Positions 1 through 10,739 are shown, counted from the first letter of the stretch. The stretch is 64,000 nucleotides of DNA from Xiphydria camelus (GCA_963678675.1 OY783195.1:18011342-18075341); one strand, 5' to 3'. Notes: a model not told the origin generated them from the letters alone. Program-made: numbers and translations.

Positions 1-404
1 AAATATAAATAATTACTTTTATTAAAAAACCGTTTGACTAGCTGTTTTTATTGCTACAATCATTAACATCATTATACTTTATCTCTAGAAGTTAGAATGT
101 ATGTACAATGCAGCCATCTGTCGGAATAAGACAAAACTAACAATTGAGAACAAGCTTCAATCAAACACCGCTAAATGGTAGGGGCGAATATAAGGAACCT
201 AATTGTTACTCATATTTATTTAATTAAAAAAAGCTGGATCGAAGAAAAAGTAATTTTCGCCAATTCTTTACAGAAGCATGATTATATCGATACCATTTTT
301 ATTAAGGTTAGATACATTATTTAAGCGAAAAGAGGAACAATATATGTGGCCTTACTGAAATGTATATAATATATACGATTCACGTGGCGCCATCTATTAA
401 CCAC
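1..404. other. AT-rich stretch, no feature seen
   Basis: I see no coding frame, repeat pair or RNA gene here. The sequence is AT-rich and lies just outside the left inverted end of the element that starts at 405. Confidence 0.5.
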
Positions 405-802
405 GTTACCTTCGGATAGGCTTGGTTGGTAATCGAGACATTTATACCGTAATTATAATTATTTTCGTAATTTCCATTATTCACAATTTCGAAGTTAGAC
501 GCTTCGATCACCCGAATTGACACCAACTCTAACTACCGACTCGACTTCTACCGGTATCCCCGATAGCCAGGTGGCTCCACAGTGGTGGCACTGTGGGACC
601 ACGCGGTGACTTTGAGAAACATCACTGTAATGTCTTGGTGCGTGCCCACTGGGGTACCACTGTGGCATCACGCAGTGCACACGGTGGATAAAGTGGATAA
701 AGTAGGATTTTGCAAAAGGGGAACCGCACGCAGTGACTTTACCGAGGTTTTTCACTGCAGTGCTGCCGCCTGCCACCAGTCTAGTAGTGTCGCTTTTTTT
801 TC

Positions 803-896
803 ACGCCCTACCGGGATTTGAACCTGCGATCTTTAGAATACGAGATGCTTCGAAACTGGGAATGCTTCGCATTCTACCAATTGAGCCACCGACTCT
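803..896 (-). tRNA. tRNA-like pol III unit (tRNA pseudogene or SINE head)
   Basis: On the minus strand TGGCTCAATTGG (877-888) matches the pol III A box and GGTTCAAATCC (814-824) matches the B box exactly. The unit is longer than a plain tRNA, its acceptor and T-stems pair poorly, and it is followed by eight A residues in transcript sense instead of a T-run terminator. That fits a tRNA-derived SINE head or a decayed tRNA better than a working tRNA. I do not assign an isotype. Confidence 0.5.
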
Positions 897-1010
897 TCAA
901 GCGCGATGTTGCTCCACTCCGGTCATAATATAGAAACAGGACATGACAGTGACTGCTCTCGAAGGTTCTCATTAAATTTTTAATAATAATTTGATCTTTT
1001 TCTTTTTGAA

Positions 1011-1613
1011 AATAAATATCAACATAACCACGTAACATAAACAAAGAATTAGTAAATAAAAGTAGTTTTAAAAGTGCAAGTGCAATAATGCCGCTAGTGG
1101 AAGGAGAAGCGGTATTGAAAGCAGAGGATTTGTATTTTCCTGCGGAATCAAAAAGAGAAACCAAAATGCAGTGAAAATCGTTGCTTCTTGCGTACAATCG
1201 TCACATGGTACTATTTGCCCTACCGATTTACGTACAGAAGCGTTGCAAAAACATGTTTGCGTCTTCCTCTGGCTCAGCTGCACTTGCACGTTACTTCTTT
1301 ATTGTTGTTTATTAGTAAGATGTTCACTTCAACTTCCTGAGGAGCACTTGTTACATGTGACGATTGTACGCAAGAAGCGACGATTTTCACTGTATTTTGG
1401 TTTCTCTTTTTGATTCAGCAGGAAAATACAAACTGCTTTTTCAATGCCGCTTCTCCTTCCACTAGCGGCATTTTTGACTCTCCTAGAACTGACAAGATAT
1501 CTTCGATATCGATATTCATCACTTATGAATTGGGTTTATTGCACTTGCACTCTTAAAACTACTTTTAGGTATTTACAAATACTTTGTTTACGTTACATGG
1601 TTATCTTGACATT
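1011..1613. repeat. Foldback element nested in the 405-1879 element
   Basis: The left arm, about 1011-1207, is the reverse complement of about 1354-1613. The match includes the GCCGCTAGTGGAAGGAG block and the CAGTGAAAATCGTTGCTTC block. The right arm carries roughly 75 extra bases (about 1475-1545). The loop of about 145 bp has no recognisable gene. Small reading frames here are palindrome artefacts. Confidence 0.75.
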
Positions 1614-2035
1614 TGGTCCGCAACGACGGCCATCTTAGGCAGAACGAAACGCCACCATACAGCGGTGTCCGACGCGAATAAAAATTCCGTACGGCGTCAG
1701 CGAATAGACCAATCAGGATCAAGTATTCCGTTCTGGCAAAAACTCGCACTCCGGATCCTCACTGTGGCATCAGAGTAACGTCACTCAGTGACGCCACCGC
1801 GTGACTTTTGGGTGAAAGTCACGCTTGGCTATCAGGGATTAAATGACTCGAGTACCGACCAAGCCTATCCGAAGGTAACTTTTAAACTGGCCAGTACAGA
1901 GACGGACATACGGTATATCGGTCGACCGATGATATGTATTCATGTGAAAGCTACGTTTGAAACAATGGACCCTCCCGATTATCAACGTTGATCATCGGTC
2001 CCGTGTGAAACGGGGCATAGAGTTAAATGTAATAA

Positions 2036-2428
2036 TTGACAGATAATTTCAGACACCAGCGTTTCATGAAGCGTAGGCTACCGAAAGAACTGCCAGTGGT
2101 GACTCCACGTATTATCAACCCAAAAAGTGCTGTAAATACAGAGCTTACAATGGATTCAAGTTCAAAAAGAGAAGAAAATTCAGCGAATGAAAATAAGAGT
2201 GAAATAGCGCTGGATGAGTCAATGTTTGATTCGTGTATTAAAAGTGATCAAGCGTATCAAGCTGATATTTTTGATACTTGCGATAGTGTTGAAAAACTTT
2301 TCTGTTGTAATAGATTAAGCTTCGGATGTAACACCTGTGAAAGTGAAACTCAAACAGAAATAAATGTACCAACTGGTAGAATAGAAATAAATTGTTCCAG
2401 AAAATGCACAGCCCCTGCTTGGTCTTAA
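2036..2428 (+). CDS. Unrecognised 130-residue reading frame, possible exon remnant
   Basis: This is the longest non-repeat frame in the first 4 kb. It reads hydrophilic and acidic, with a basic start (MKRRLPKELP) and a late cluster of cysteines followed by CESETQTEI. An intron-like 3' splice signal (ATAATTTCAG) lies just after the nominal start, so the ATG at 2036 may not be the true beginning. The composition could fit the linker of a THAP-type transposase, but no diagnostic motif supports that. No function assigned. Confidence 0.25.
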   Translation: MTDNFRHQRFMKRRLPKELPVVTPRIINPKSAVNTELTMDSSSKREENSANENKSEIALDESMFDSCIKSDQAYQADIFDTCDSVEKLFCCNRLSFGCNTCESETQTEINVPTGRIEINCSRKCTAPAWS

Positions 2429-2662
2429 CATTTTCATAACTTCTATTTTGAAAGTGAGAAACGATAAATTACACATTTAAGGGCCGGTTTATTCACCTCC
2501 GGGTAAATTTACTTGAAAAATAATTTCTGTAGAAGCAATTGTTAGCATAATTGGATCGCGTTATGCAAAAGTGGATCAAGCGACATGCTATGCCATAACG
2601 CTTAATCCGTTATGGCATAACACGGTCCAATTGTATCCAAGGTATCTGCTGAGTAAATTTAA

Positions 2663-2999
2663 CCCTTTCGCTACGGGCCGATCTTTCGGCGCGCTACTCC
2701 CGCTGAACGTGCCGCTGCGCCGAAAGTGTACACTTGCGGAAGATCTGCAATTGTCCGTCGTACGTTCAATACCGCGGTATCTTACGCATAGCGATTGTAA
2801 TCGCCCGTAGAAAGGAAAAGGTGGAAAGATTATCACATAATGCAATTAGAAAATATAATTTAATAATGTAATTACGTATAGTATAGTCACCGTTCGTACC
2901 TGGCGAGCGACAGTCGTTGGGTGACTATAGTCACCGTTCGTAGGTACCTAGCGAGCGTCAGTCGTTGGGTGACTATAGTCACCGTTCGTAGTGAAAGGG
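2663..2999. mobile_element. piggyBac-type MITE, TTAA flanks
   Basis: TTAA at 2659-2662 and 3000-3003 flanks inverted ends CCCTTTCGCTACGG and its partner with slight mismatch (CGTAGTGAAAGGG). TTAA duplication is diagnostic for piggyBac. The element contains a short tandem array (2883-2990) and no protein. Right after the second TTAA comes the end of a different TTAA family (CGTTGACTGCC). Confidence 0.7.
2883..2990 (+). repeat. 44-48 bp tandem repeat, about 2.3 copies
   Basis: The unit begins ATAGTCACCGTTCGTA and is repeated at 2883, 2927 and 2975, the last copy being partial. It lies in the right half of the piggyBac-type MITE, whose terminal motif (CGTTCGTA) is part of the repeat. Confidence 0.75.
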
Positions 3000-3151
3000 T
3001 TAACGTTGACTGCCAGCCACCACCGCTGCCGGGTTTTAACCGCCGCGCCGGGCTGCGGGGATACTTTAGTACATTACTTATTGGTTTCATGGGACCCACG
3101 TGGCAGGCAACGTGTCTGAAGGTGAATAAACCGGCCCTAAATGTTATACTT

Positions 3152-3410
3152 GAGTCGTTTGGTTTCAAAATCGGCCACCTCCGTATTTGATAAAATCGGC
3201 CATCTCCATTAAAAAAATTAGAATGCAGCAAAATCTTCCAAGAATTTTTTGTATACACATATGGATTAGTTGTTCCGACGCAATATACTTATAGGTATAT
3301 GTACCAAGAATCGCATTAATTAAAATGCTTGCATTTCTATGGTACATATTTTTTGAAGTCCTGACAAATTTGCTTACTTGGAGTTGGCCGATTTTGAAAC
3401 CAAGCGACTC
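3152..3410. mobile_element. 259 bp MITE with GAGTCG ends and a filled/empty-site pair
   Basis: Inverted ends of 26 bp (3152-3177 and 3385-3410) start GAGTCGTTTGGTTTC. The paralogous flank near 32595-32605 reads straight through (GCTTACTGTTTATTG) without this block, so the insertion is precise. Comparison gives no visible target-site duplication. An internal copy of the AAATCGGCCA motif lies next to the left end. Confidence 0.75.
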
Positions 3411-3608
3411 ACTGTTTATTGCAATTTTATACACATAAATAATTGCTATAAAATAAACCTGATGAAAAACATTCATATTGTTGTCCACTAATTGGTTTTG
3501 CCGAGGATTTCTATATTCTTATCGTATTTGGTACTGTATAAAAGTGCCGATTTTTCACCGACTACTGCCACCAGGTGTCACTATACGGGTGTTGCACGGT
3601 CCCAATAA
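3411..3608 (+). repeat. Dispersed repeat, second copy at about 32604-32800
   Basis: The segment starting ACTGTTTATTGCAATT matches the other copy almost throughout and ends near a TATA-like stretch (ACTGTATAAAAGTGCC) and CCACCAGGTGTCACT. The shared block also includes the right end of the upstream Harbinger-type MITE, so the duplication covers roughly 3004-3608 apart from local differences. Confidence 0.7.
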
Positions 3609-3609
3609 A

Positions 3610-4432
3610 GGCCATCACACACAAAATTCCGTAAGGCCGTAAGCGTAAGCGTAAAACGTAAAACGTAAAGTTCATCACACAAACGCGGCGTAAGGCGTAA
3701 GCTTTGACCAATCCAGAACGAAGACGTTCTCCCCAGCCTCTATTTACAGCTAACCTAGTATCTAGAAGTGACAGTTTGATATTGTTAATAATTTCATGTC
3801 AACTGGAAAGAAAAGCTTAACAGTAAGTACATTTAATTATTGATTTCACTCAGTTCCTATATAAAATAGAGGGTGGGGACAGCGTCTAAATGTATGCACG
3901 CGTGGCGCGGTGAACCTGAAGAATAGGCTTGTGTTGAAATTTAGCTTAATACAATCGTTTAGGAACAATCAAGTAATGTATTATAAAATTCAAGAATAAC
4001 ACTTTCAAATGCTGCAAGTGCAATTAAGAAAAAATTTTACTTTCATTCTAATGGAGTTGTAAATATGGCCAAAATCATACGTTTTCGTACATTTAACCTC
4101 AAGTATCTCGAAATCCTAAACTGGTACGCAAATTTGAGAGTCAGATTCATTTTTAGCGCACATCAATCTATAAGAATCACTTGGTCTGGTTCGAAATACA
4201 GAAAAAAATATTTAGTAGGCCTGTGATATCAAATAAAATGGGAAACTTTGTGATTGGTTGTCCGTAAGACGTACACCATACAAATGTCAACCAGACGAAA
4301 GTTTTCGACCTTACGTTTTACGTTTTAAGGATAAAAGTGGTGGGGTTACGGACAACGAAATACTTGATCCTGATTGGTCTATTCGCTTACGCTTACGTCT
4401 TACGGCCTTACGGAATTTTGTGTGTGATAGCC
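3610..4432. mobile_element. 823 bp element with CGTAAG-iterated inverted ends
   Basis: Inverted ends of about 45 bp begin GGCCATCACACACAAAATTC at 3610 and end as the reverse complement at 4432. Next to them are iterated CGTAAG and CGTAAAA words (3640-3700, 4305-4405). A fragment of the ATTGGTCTATTCGC repeat family lies at 4358-4393. No transposase frame and no clear target duplication. The 4258-4479 reading frame is a translation of the repeat end. Confidence 0.65.
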
Positions 4433-4625
4433 ATAACTCGAGATGTAACATGGACATAGAGGTAAAGACAAAAAATTAGATATCTACTGGACACGTAACT
4501 TGAAATATATCATGGACATAGAGATACAGATGTAAAATAAATATCTATTAAATGTGTGCATAATTCGAGACGTATTATGGACATAGAGATATAGGTGTAA
4601 ATTAGATATCCATTAGATATATATT
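4433..4625 (+). repeat. Three-copy tandem repeat of about 63 bp
   Basis: Units starting near 4434, 4496 and 4560 share the core ATGGACATAGAGAT and a following TAGATATC-like tail. Copies differ at many positions, so the array is old. It begins directly at the right end of the 823 bp element. Confidence 0.7.
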
Positions 4626-4641
4626 AATTATCTAATTATAT

Positions 4642-6070
4642 CAAGAGACACGGCAGTGTCTCGCGGCACGTTCGTTCAAGTAGTTTCGCACTCAGACACG
4701 ACAGCGCTGATGTCGCGAGCACCCGTGACTCTTTACACAACAAATGTTTGCCCCCTGCACCCCTCAATTTTTACATCGAATTTTCTCAATAAATATACGG
4801 TTATAACCAAAACTATGCTTAGTTACGCAATATAAATTGACTATTCTCTATTGATAGAGACCAGAATAAATGTTATAAGTTACATATTAACAGAGATTTT
4901 TCCTTAGCAACGCGAAGCCACGCCCCTTGCGCCTAAAAGTCGAGAATCCGATTTCTCGGGCGATATATATGTGTCAAAATCTCACAAAAATTCCGCCTAA
5001 CTTCGGCGATAGTCGGCCATGATCGGAAATATGTACACAGATACGGCCACACGCATACGCCATCAAATGTATGTGAGAGTGTGTGAGAGAATATATTCCT
5101 TAAATGTTTGGGTATTTTCAAAGTTAATAAAATATTTCCATTCGCGAAACGATTAACCTCGCGTTTATTTCGATCCTCGGACGAGCTTGTTAATAAAATG
5201 TAAAAATTCAGTGTAATCGGAGTTATGAATCTCAATAGTGGTGAATGTGACAGACGCTCCGTATAGTTTAATAATCGTTTGTTTTTTTCGATAATCGAGA
5301 TAGTGAACGGATGCAGTGCTGTGTTTCTCTGGTTGTCTGTGCATAAAGAGCAGGAAAGGAGACGGCAGTATCTCAGAAGAATTACCATCAGATAAGTTTA
5401 ATTGCCATCTGACAGCTTTAACCTCACTTTCGATGGAAGGACAATTATCTCTTTGTGATAATTCTATTTTTTGTTTCAGCGTCATGCGAGCACGAGACGA
5501 ATCGATGGCTTTTCTTCTCTGTCACAATCAAAGCCGTGGGAGAAAAATAGGAGATGCAATGGAATTGGATCACAACAATCAAGTAATAACTTTCTCATTA
5601 TTTTTTCTCTATCGATATATTTCCTCTTTCGTACTATTACAAGTTCCAATTTACACACCGACCTGTCAAACCTCAAGTGTACATGTACCTCACTTCTATT
5701 TCATCTGTTCTTCGTATCCATTGCAACGACAGTCAATGAGGAATCACTGATACCGATTAGGGGTTTCGAGAGTTATTCCTTATTCTTTCTAGCACAGCAT
5801 CGATATTTTACTGCACCTGTTTTCTTCTGTGACTTCCTAAAATAATTATAAAAACCCCATATGATTGTTATTTACAATTTGTTACAGATCGTATGCGAAC
5901 CCGAGGGGGTTTCTTTCGAACGATGGATCATCCACTTGTTGTTCCAAGAACCAGTTGCATTAGTTCATTTTGCGAGCTGGATCTGCTGTCTCGAGTGCAT
6001 GGACGTGTGCCACTTTAAATGGATATTTTGTAATTTCCATCGTTACATCAGAGGCGAAGAAGAGATGAAA
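4642..6070 (+). mobile_element. Module A, copy A1
   Basis: This starts with AAGAGACACGGCAGTGTCTC, itself a short palindrome, and matches at high identity an inverted copy ending at 51073. Other copies start at 42653 (+) and end at 54858 (-), with internal pieces at 20776-21300 (-) and 30440-30680 (+). It carries conserved non-coding sequence and, on the minus strand, pieces of a Tc1-type transposase. The frames at 4933-5388 and 5165-5485 have no family signature and I treat them as non-coding. Confidence 0.75.
5744..6045 (-). pseudogene. Tc1/mariner-superfamily transposase fragments, scrambled order
   Basis: Minus-strand translation gives two pieces. Bases 5880-6045 encode a stretch with PFKVAHVHALETADPAR and CNWFLEQQVDDPSFER, typical of the region before the DDE core in insect transposases with a DUF4817-type N-terminus. 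Bases 5744-5850 encode NIDAVLERIRNN, the earlier helix-turn-helix region. In transcript order the later protein region comes first. Stops interrupt both. The same scrambled order occurs at 49662-49945. Confidence 0.65.
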
Positions 6071-7610
6071 TAGAAGTGAGGTACATGTACATTTCACGTT
6101 TGATAGGTTGGTATATAAATTGGAACTTCTCTGATAGTATAATACGAAAGAGGAAATATATCGTTAAAGTAAAAATAATAATAAAGTAGTTACTCCATTA
6201 TTGTAATCCAATTCCATTGTATCCCTTATTTTTCTGCCACGACTTTGATTGTTGATAGTGGATGGATCAGCCAATAAATTTAATTTTTATTCACTATCAA
6301 CAATCAGTCGCGGCAGAAAAATAAGGGATACAATGGAATTGGATTATAGTAATGTAGTAACTACTTTATTATTATTTTTTCTTTATCGATATATATTTCC
6401 TCTTTGGTATTATACTATCCCACAAGTTCGAATTTATATACCGACCTGCAAACGTGAAGTGTACATGTACCTCACTTTTATTTCATTAAGTATTACTGCA
6501 GAACGAGTAGGTAAGAAGATTGTCATGAAGACTCATGATTTTCTGACTTGTCATCTCGTACAGGTGCAACCGAAGAGGATCTAGCTCGTGTCCTGTCCAC
6601 AAAAAGATGACTCGATGGACATTGGAGAATGTCAGACTTGTCATCGAGCGCCTATGTCCCACGGTACATTAATTGCAATACGCGTTTCTCCTTTCAACTA
6701 TTCCAGCGTTAAATAACTTTTACTTCTTTCAAGCTAATAACCTTTTTTGAACTGTTCGTGGTAGGTGGCAGCGATCGATAATAGCGACTCGTCGTTGACA
6801 AGTTCGTCTATTAAAACTGAAAAGCAATTCGGTGTACCGAACTACTACTGCGATAATGTGCCCGAGCTCACGGTCTATTCTGCGATTAACATTAACGTAA
6901 TCGTGATTATGCTCAGGTGATGGGTGTTCCAAAAGAGGTAAAGTTGATACTAATCATCGGATGCTGTAAGCTGACTTGCTAGTGTATGCTTTGCAACTGG
7001 AACATCATCGCAGGAATAATTTGTCTACGATTAGTCACAATCATTGATCGCTGCCCCCTACGATGAACAGTTTGTACAAGGTAAATACTTTGAAAGAAGT
7101 GAAAGTTATTTAAAGCAGGAATAATTGAAACGAAAAGCGCATATTGCAATAAATGTACCGTGGGTAATAGGCGCTCGGTGACAAGTCTGATATTCTCCGA
7201 TGTCCATCGAGTCATCTTTTTACGGACAGGACACGAGCTAGGTCCTCTTCGGTTGCACCTGTACGAGATGACATGTCAGAGTCTGCAGTAATACTTAATG
7301 AGATAAAAGTGAGGTACATGTACACTTCACGTTTGACAGGTCGGTATATAAATTCGAACTTGGGATAGTATAATACGAAAGAGGGACTATATCGATAAAG
7401 AAAAGATAATAATAAAGTAGTTACTACATTACTGTAATCCAACTCCATTGTATCCCTTATTTTTCTGCCACGACTTTGATAGCTGATAGTGAATAAAAAT
7501 CAATTTTATTAGCTGATCCATCCACTATCAACAATCAAAGTCGTGGCAGAAAAATAAGGGATGCACAATAAAATTGGATTACAATAATGGAGTAACTACT
7601 TTAAACACTT
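6071..7610. repeat. Nested palindromic module between A1 and the 119-residue ORF
   Basis: Two small palindromes centred near 6272 and 7500 share the arm CTGCCACGACTTTGATTG and a conserved spacer containing GATGGATCAGC. They bracket a larger inverted pair (about 6290-6740 against 7085-7540, centre near 6900). Direct repeats at 6071-6245 and 7307-7481 flank the extra 1.2 kb absent from the inverted copy at 49 kb. A motif reading TGATEEDLARVLS in translation occurs here twice and again near 48000. I do not recognise it. Confidence 0.7.
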
Positions 7611-7775
7611 GAGGAAACTCACCGAAGAAACCCGAATAATTGTCTTATCACTTGTACACTTGATTTCGAGGTTACATGCTTCGATCTCCCGAATTTACAG
7701 CTATCGGGAGATCAGGGGGGCCTTTCTCGAGTCACTCGTATCTTTGCGTGCACGCAACTCAGCGAAGAGACCAAT

Positions 7776-7887
7776 CAGGTTCAAGCATTCCGTTGCGGCG
7801 GGGGTCCTGATTGGTCTACTCGCTAAGAAACGTATACGCATCTTTGCGAGTAGACCAATCAGGACCCCCACCACAATGGAATACTTG
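7776..7887. repeat. Short foldback repeat, CCTGATTGGTCTACTCGC family
   Basis: A near-perfect hairpin: the arms read GGTCCTGATTGGTCTACTCG and its complement around a central CGTATACG. Other copies are at 46601-46690 and 49050-49165. Half copies lie at 1701-1734 and 4358-4393. The copies sit inside different elements, so the family has spread on its own. Confidence 0.75.
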
Positions 7888-7970
7888 ATCTGCAACAGTT
7901 AATAGATGATTTTTATTCGCATTGGCATGTTTATGATGATATTTGCAATTAATGTTCTACTCGGATTGAA

Positions 7971-8330
7971 ATGAGTCGTAAGGTCAGCATCGAAGCTGTA
8001 AATGATGTAGTAATAATTACATTAAATTTATTTATGAGTAAGGGCGAAATTTCAGCGGTGCATGCAAAAGGATTTCTTAAAACTATTCCAACGTCTCGAG
8101 TTAATATATGTAACAACATATATACTGTCATAAGTGGTATCTTTACATGTGATGAAACAATTCGTCATGGTCATTGGAAGAGTATACTTAGAGAGAGAGA
8201 GAGAGAGAGAGTTGAAGGTAAAACGTCTTCATGGATTTCTGTAGACGACCAAAATATAAGAAAAATCCGATGGCCTGTAAATTCGAAAGCGGTATATGTT
8301 TTATTTCTCCAAAATACTAAGGCAAAGTGA
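7971..8330 (+). CDS. 119-residue protein resembling the His-box end of USP-type ubiquitin hydrolases
   Basis: The frame is intact from ATG to stop. From about residue 65 the motifs run in the order seen at the C-terminal end of USP (peptidase C19) domains: RHGHWKSI (like the catalytic GHY), then SWISVDDQNI (like W-x-FDD), then AVYVLFLQ (like AYLLFY). No cysteine box is visible, so at most this is the last part of such a fold. An in-frame GA microsatellite (8191-8211) adds RERERER-like residues absent from the inverted copy at 48627-48968. The family match is inference from motif order. Whether it is expressed is unknown. It could be one exon of a larger transposon gene. Confidence 0.45.
   Translation: MSRKVSIEAVNDVVIITLNLFMSKGEISAVHAKGFLKTIPTSRVNICNNIYTVISGIFTCDETIRHGHWKSILRERERERVEGKTSSWISVDDQNIRKIRWPVNSKAVYVLFLQNTKAK
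8191..8211 (+). repeat. (GA)n microsatellite inside a reading frame
   Basis: Ten and a half GA units. The paralogous copy near 48750 lacks 18 bp here, so the expansion keeps the reading frame. Confidence 0.9.
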
Positions 8331-8524
8331 ACAATATAAGAGCTCTCTAGTCTATAAATCCCTTTCAAAATATTACGAGAATAAATCATAAGTAAGTAAG
8401 TGGTTATAATTAATTGGCTCGTATCGGTATAAAATGTGAGACTTTACCATTTTGTGGTAATAGAAAGCTATTCTTCTACATGTACGTATTCTCCTCATGA
8501 ATAAATTCCAAAAAGTAATGAAAT

Positions 8525-9260
8525 CCCCCCACAAAAACAGATTCTCTGTAAAAAAAAGGCGGCATGTTCATTCAGTGCCAACAAAAATTGACACCTACGT
8601 AAAATACTCTCCAAAAAAGATTTGAAATCAATTAAGATCGCCATGTTCAAGATTTATATATAAAAAGTAAAAGGCATCATTTGAAAGGAAAATTATTGTA
8701 AATCAAGTTACTAAAAAATTCGACTAAAGAATTTATAAAAAAATTGTAATAAGAAAGAACTTGCCGCGTTTTTTTCCTTCAAAATATAAAATTCAGACAG
8801 AATTATACTCGATGTTTATGCACTTATGATTTTAAATAAATTCATACACTTATATGATACCACCAGTGTACCGAATGTCGCACGGGAAACCAATCAGGCG
8901 GGGGCCTTCTGAATTTCTCTGAATTTGACTTCGGCAGTGCAATTTATGAATTACTCTAGCACCGTCCAAGAACTACCAATTATTCGGTATAGTGGACAAA
9001 GTATGAAAACTTAAACGCGGCAAGTTCTTTTTTATTAAAATTTTTTTATAAATTCTTTAGTCGAATTTTTTAGTAACTTGATTTACAATAATTTTCCTTT
9101 CAAATAATGCCTTTTACTTTTTATATATAAATCTTGAACATGGCGATCTTAATTGATTTCAAATCTTTTTTGGAGAGTATTTTACGTAGGTATCAATTTT
9201 TGTTGGCACTGAATGAACATGCCGCCTTTTTTTTACAGAGAATCTGTTTTTGTGGGGGGT
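8525..9260. mobile_element. Foldback element, CAGATTCTCTGTAAAAAAAG family
   Basis: The left arm 8525-8770 (containing GGCGGCATGTTCATT) is the reverse complement of 9013-9260. The centre is near 8890 and contains a piece with TTGACTTCGGCAGT also found at 48080. A single arm occurs at 48063-48440 and a full copy at 53148-53800. No gene is visible. Confidence 0.8.
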
Positions 9261-9324
9261 TAAATATATACAAATTAGATATCTATTATTAGATATCGGC
9301 ACGATACAATGATAAAAATTTGCG

Positions 9325-10545
9325 TTAGCCCAGGCAATAGGGAGTTTTACCCCAAACAAATTCAGGGAGCTTTGAAATTTGGTAGTTCAGCTCAGTTTCA
9401 CATCCTGAACAACATAGTAAATTTGCAGAATTGTAGCGATGACAACAGCGCCGCCATATTAACAAAATGGCGTTCAAATCTGTTTTTTTGCATTATGTTC
9501 TTTCCAGCGCCTCATAGATAAAGGATAGTTATTGTGAAAATTGTAGAAGATACAATTCTCAACATTAAAACTTTTTTTCTCAAACAAATAATTTCAGAGT
9601 TATGCTTAAGTAAACCAGAGCACTTTTCTTAAAATTGCATTCACGTACCCTTTTCAATCCGGTTTTTTGCATTATCTTCTTTCTAGCGCCTATTAGGTAA
9701 AAGGTAGTTATTATGAAGATTGTAGAAGATACAATTCTCTACGAATTTTATTTCAAACTTTTTTTTCACAAACAAATAATTTTAGAGTTACGCTTAACCT
9801 TTACTTGCCACACTTCTATAGAATCACGTGCCACACTGGGGTTGATTTACACCCTAGCAAGAGAAATTGTTATAATAAACAAATTATTGCATATTTGTAC
9901 TTGAAAATTTTATCAGCTCTTCTTAAAAGCCTACTTTAAAAGACCATGTAGCTTGTATAGCCAGAACTTAAAATTAAGTATGCAAAAAATAAAATATAAA
10001 AGTTACACGGTCTTTTAAAGTAGGTTTACCCCACCCCACCACGAGGTTTACTTACACGTAACTTTGAAATTATTTATTTGAGAATAAAAAGTTGAAAACG
10101 AAACTTGTTGAGAATCGTATCCTCTACAATTTTCGTAATAACTACTTTTGCCTATGAGGCGCTGGAAAGAAGATAATGAAAGAAAAAAAAACCGGATTGA
10201 AAAGGGTACGTGAATGCAATTTTAAGAAAAGCTCTCCAGTGTACTTAAGCATCACTCTGAAATTATTTGTTTGAGAAAAAAAAGTTTTAAACAAAACTTA
10301 TTGAGAATTATATCCTCTACAATTTGTATAATAACTACCTTTTAACCTAGGAGGCGCTGGAAAGAAGATAATGCAAAAAACTGGATTTGGACGCCATTTT
10401 GTTGATATGGCGGCGCTGTTGTCATCGCTAAAATATTGCAAGTATGTTATTCAGGATGTGAAGCTGAGCAGAACTACCAAATTTCAAAATTCCCTGAATT
10501 TTTTTAGGGAAAGCCCCTTTTTAGCTCCCTGTTGCTTGGGCTACG
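9325..10545. mobile_element. 1.2 kb foldback with duplicated internal block
   Basis: Ends AGCCCAGGCAATAGGGAG and CTCCCTGTTGCTTGGGCT are inverted, each preceded or followed by TA, which suggests a Tc1/mariner-type TA target. Each arm contains two tandem copies, about 180 bp apart, of a block with TTTCYAGCGCCT (9490-9608 and 9670-9790, and mirrored at 10060-10180 and 10240-10360). The centre is near 9985. No transposase. Confidence 0.75.
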
Positions 10546-10739
10546 TGGTGATTCTACTAAAGTTAGGAATCCAGTACAATCGACACGACTCGATTCGACA
10601 CAACACGCGTTTTTGATCATATGATTTTCAACGTATTTACATGGCATAGGACTCCACTAGGCTCAACATGACTCGACTCGACTCTACTCGACTGACAGGA
10701 TAACTTCTTCTTTAAACTTGTATAATTTATGTGTCCTGA
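10546..10739. other. Simple-sequence-like spacer with CGACTCGACT iteration
   Basis: Iterated GACTCGA and CGACTCGACTC words occur at 10580-10600 and 10665-10695. No gene or clear inverted end is visible. Confidence 0.4.

Larger units (their letters stand above)
405..1879. mobile_element. DNA transposon or MITE with 40 bp terminal inverted repeats
   Basis: The ends are inverted copies of about 40 bp (405-444 and 1840-1879) starting GTTACCTTCGGATAGG and differing at a few positions. Subterminal regions are crowded with short CACTG/CAGTG and GTCAC words (about 575-780 and 1755-1830). No transposase is visible and I cannot define a target-site duplication, so the superfamily is open. It holds a tRNA-like unit and a foldback, so it may be a composite of nested insertions. 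Confidence 0.6.
2481..3137. mobile_element. PIF/Harbinger-type MITE, TAA target duplication
   Basis: Ends GGGCCGGTTTATTCACCT (2481-2498) and its inverted copy at 3120-3137 are flanked by TAA on both sides (2478-2480 and 3138-3140). Three-base TWA duplications and GGGC-type ends are the PIF/Harbinger signature. There is no transposase, so the element is non-autonomous. A piggyBac-type MITE is nested inside. The right end recurs near 32505-32590. Confidence 0.75.

Noticed and set aside
4933..5485. Long minus-strand frames in module A (151 and 106 residues)
   Set aside because: They overlap in different frames, have no family motif, and are not kept at the same length in the other module A copies. 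Treated as repeat sequence.
6729..7215. Minus frames in the palindrome loop as a transposase
   Set aside because: Residues such as RRGQRSMIVTNRRQ look transposase-like, but I could not place any motif or spacing. Kept only as unexplained loop sequence.
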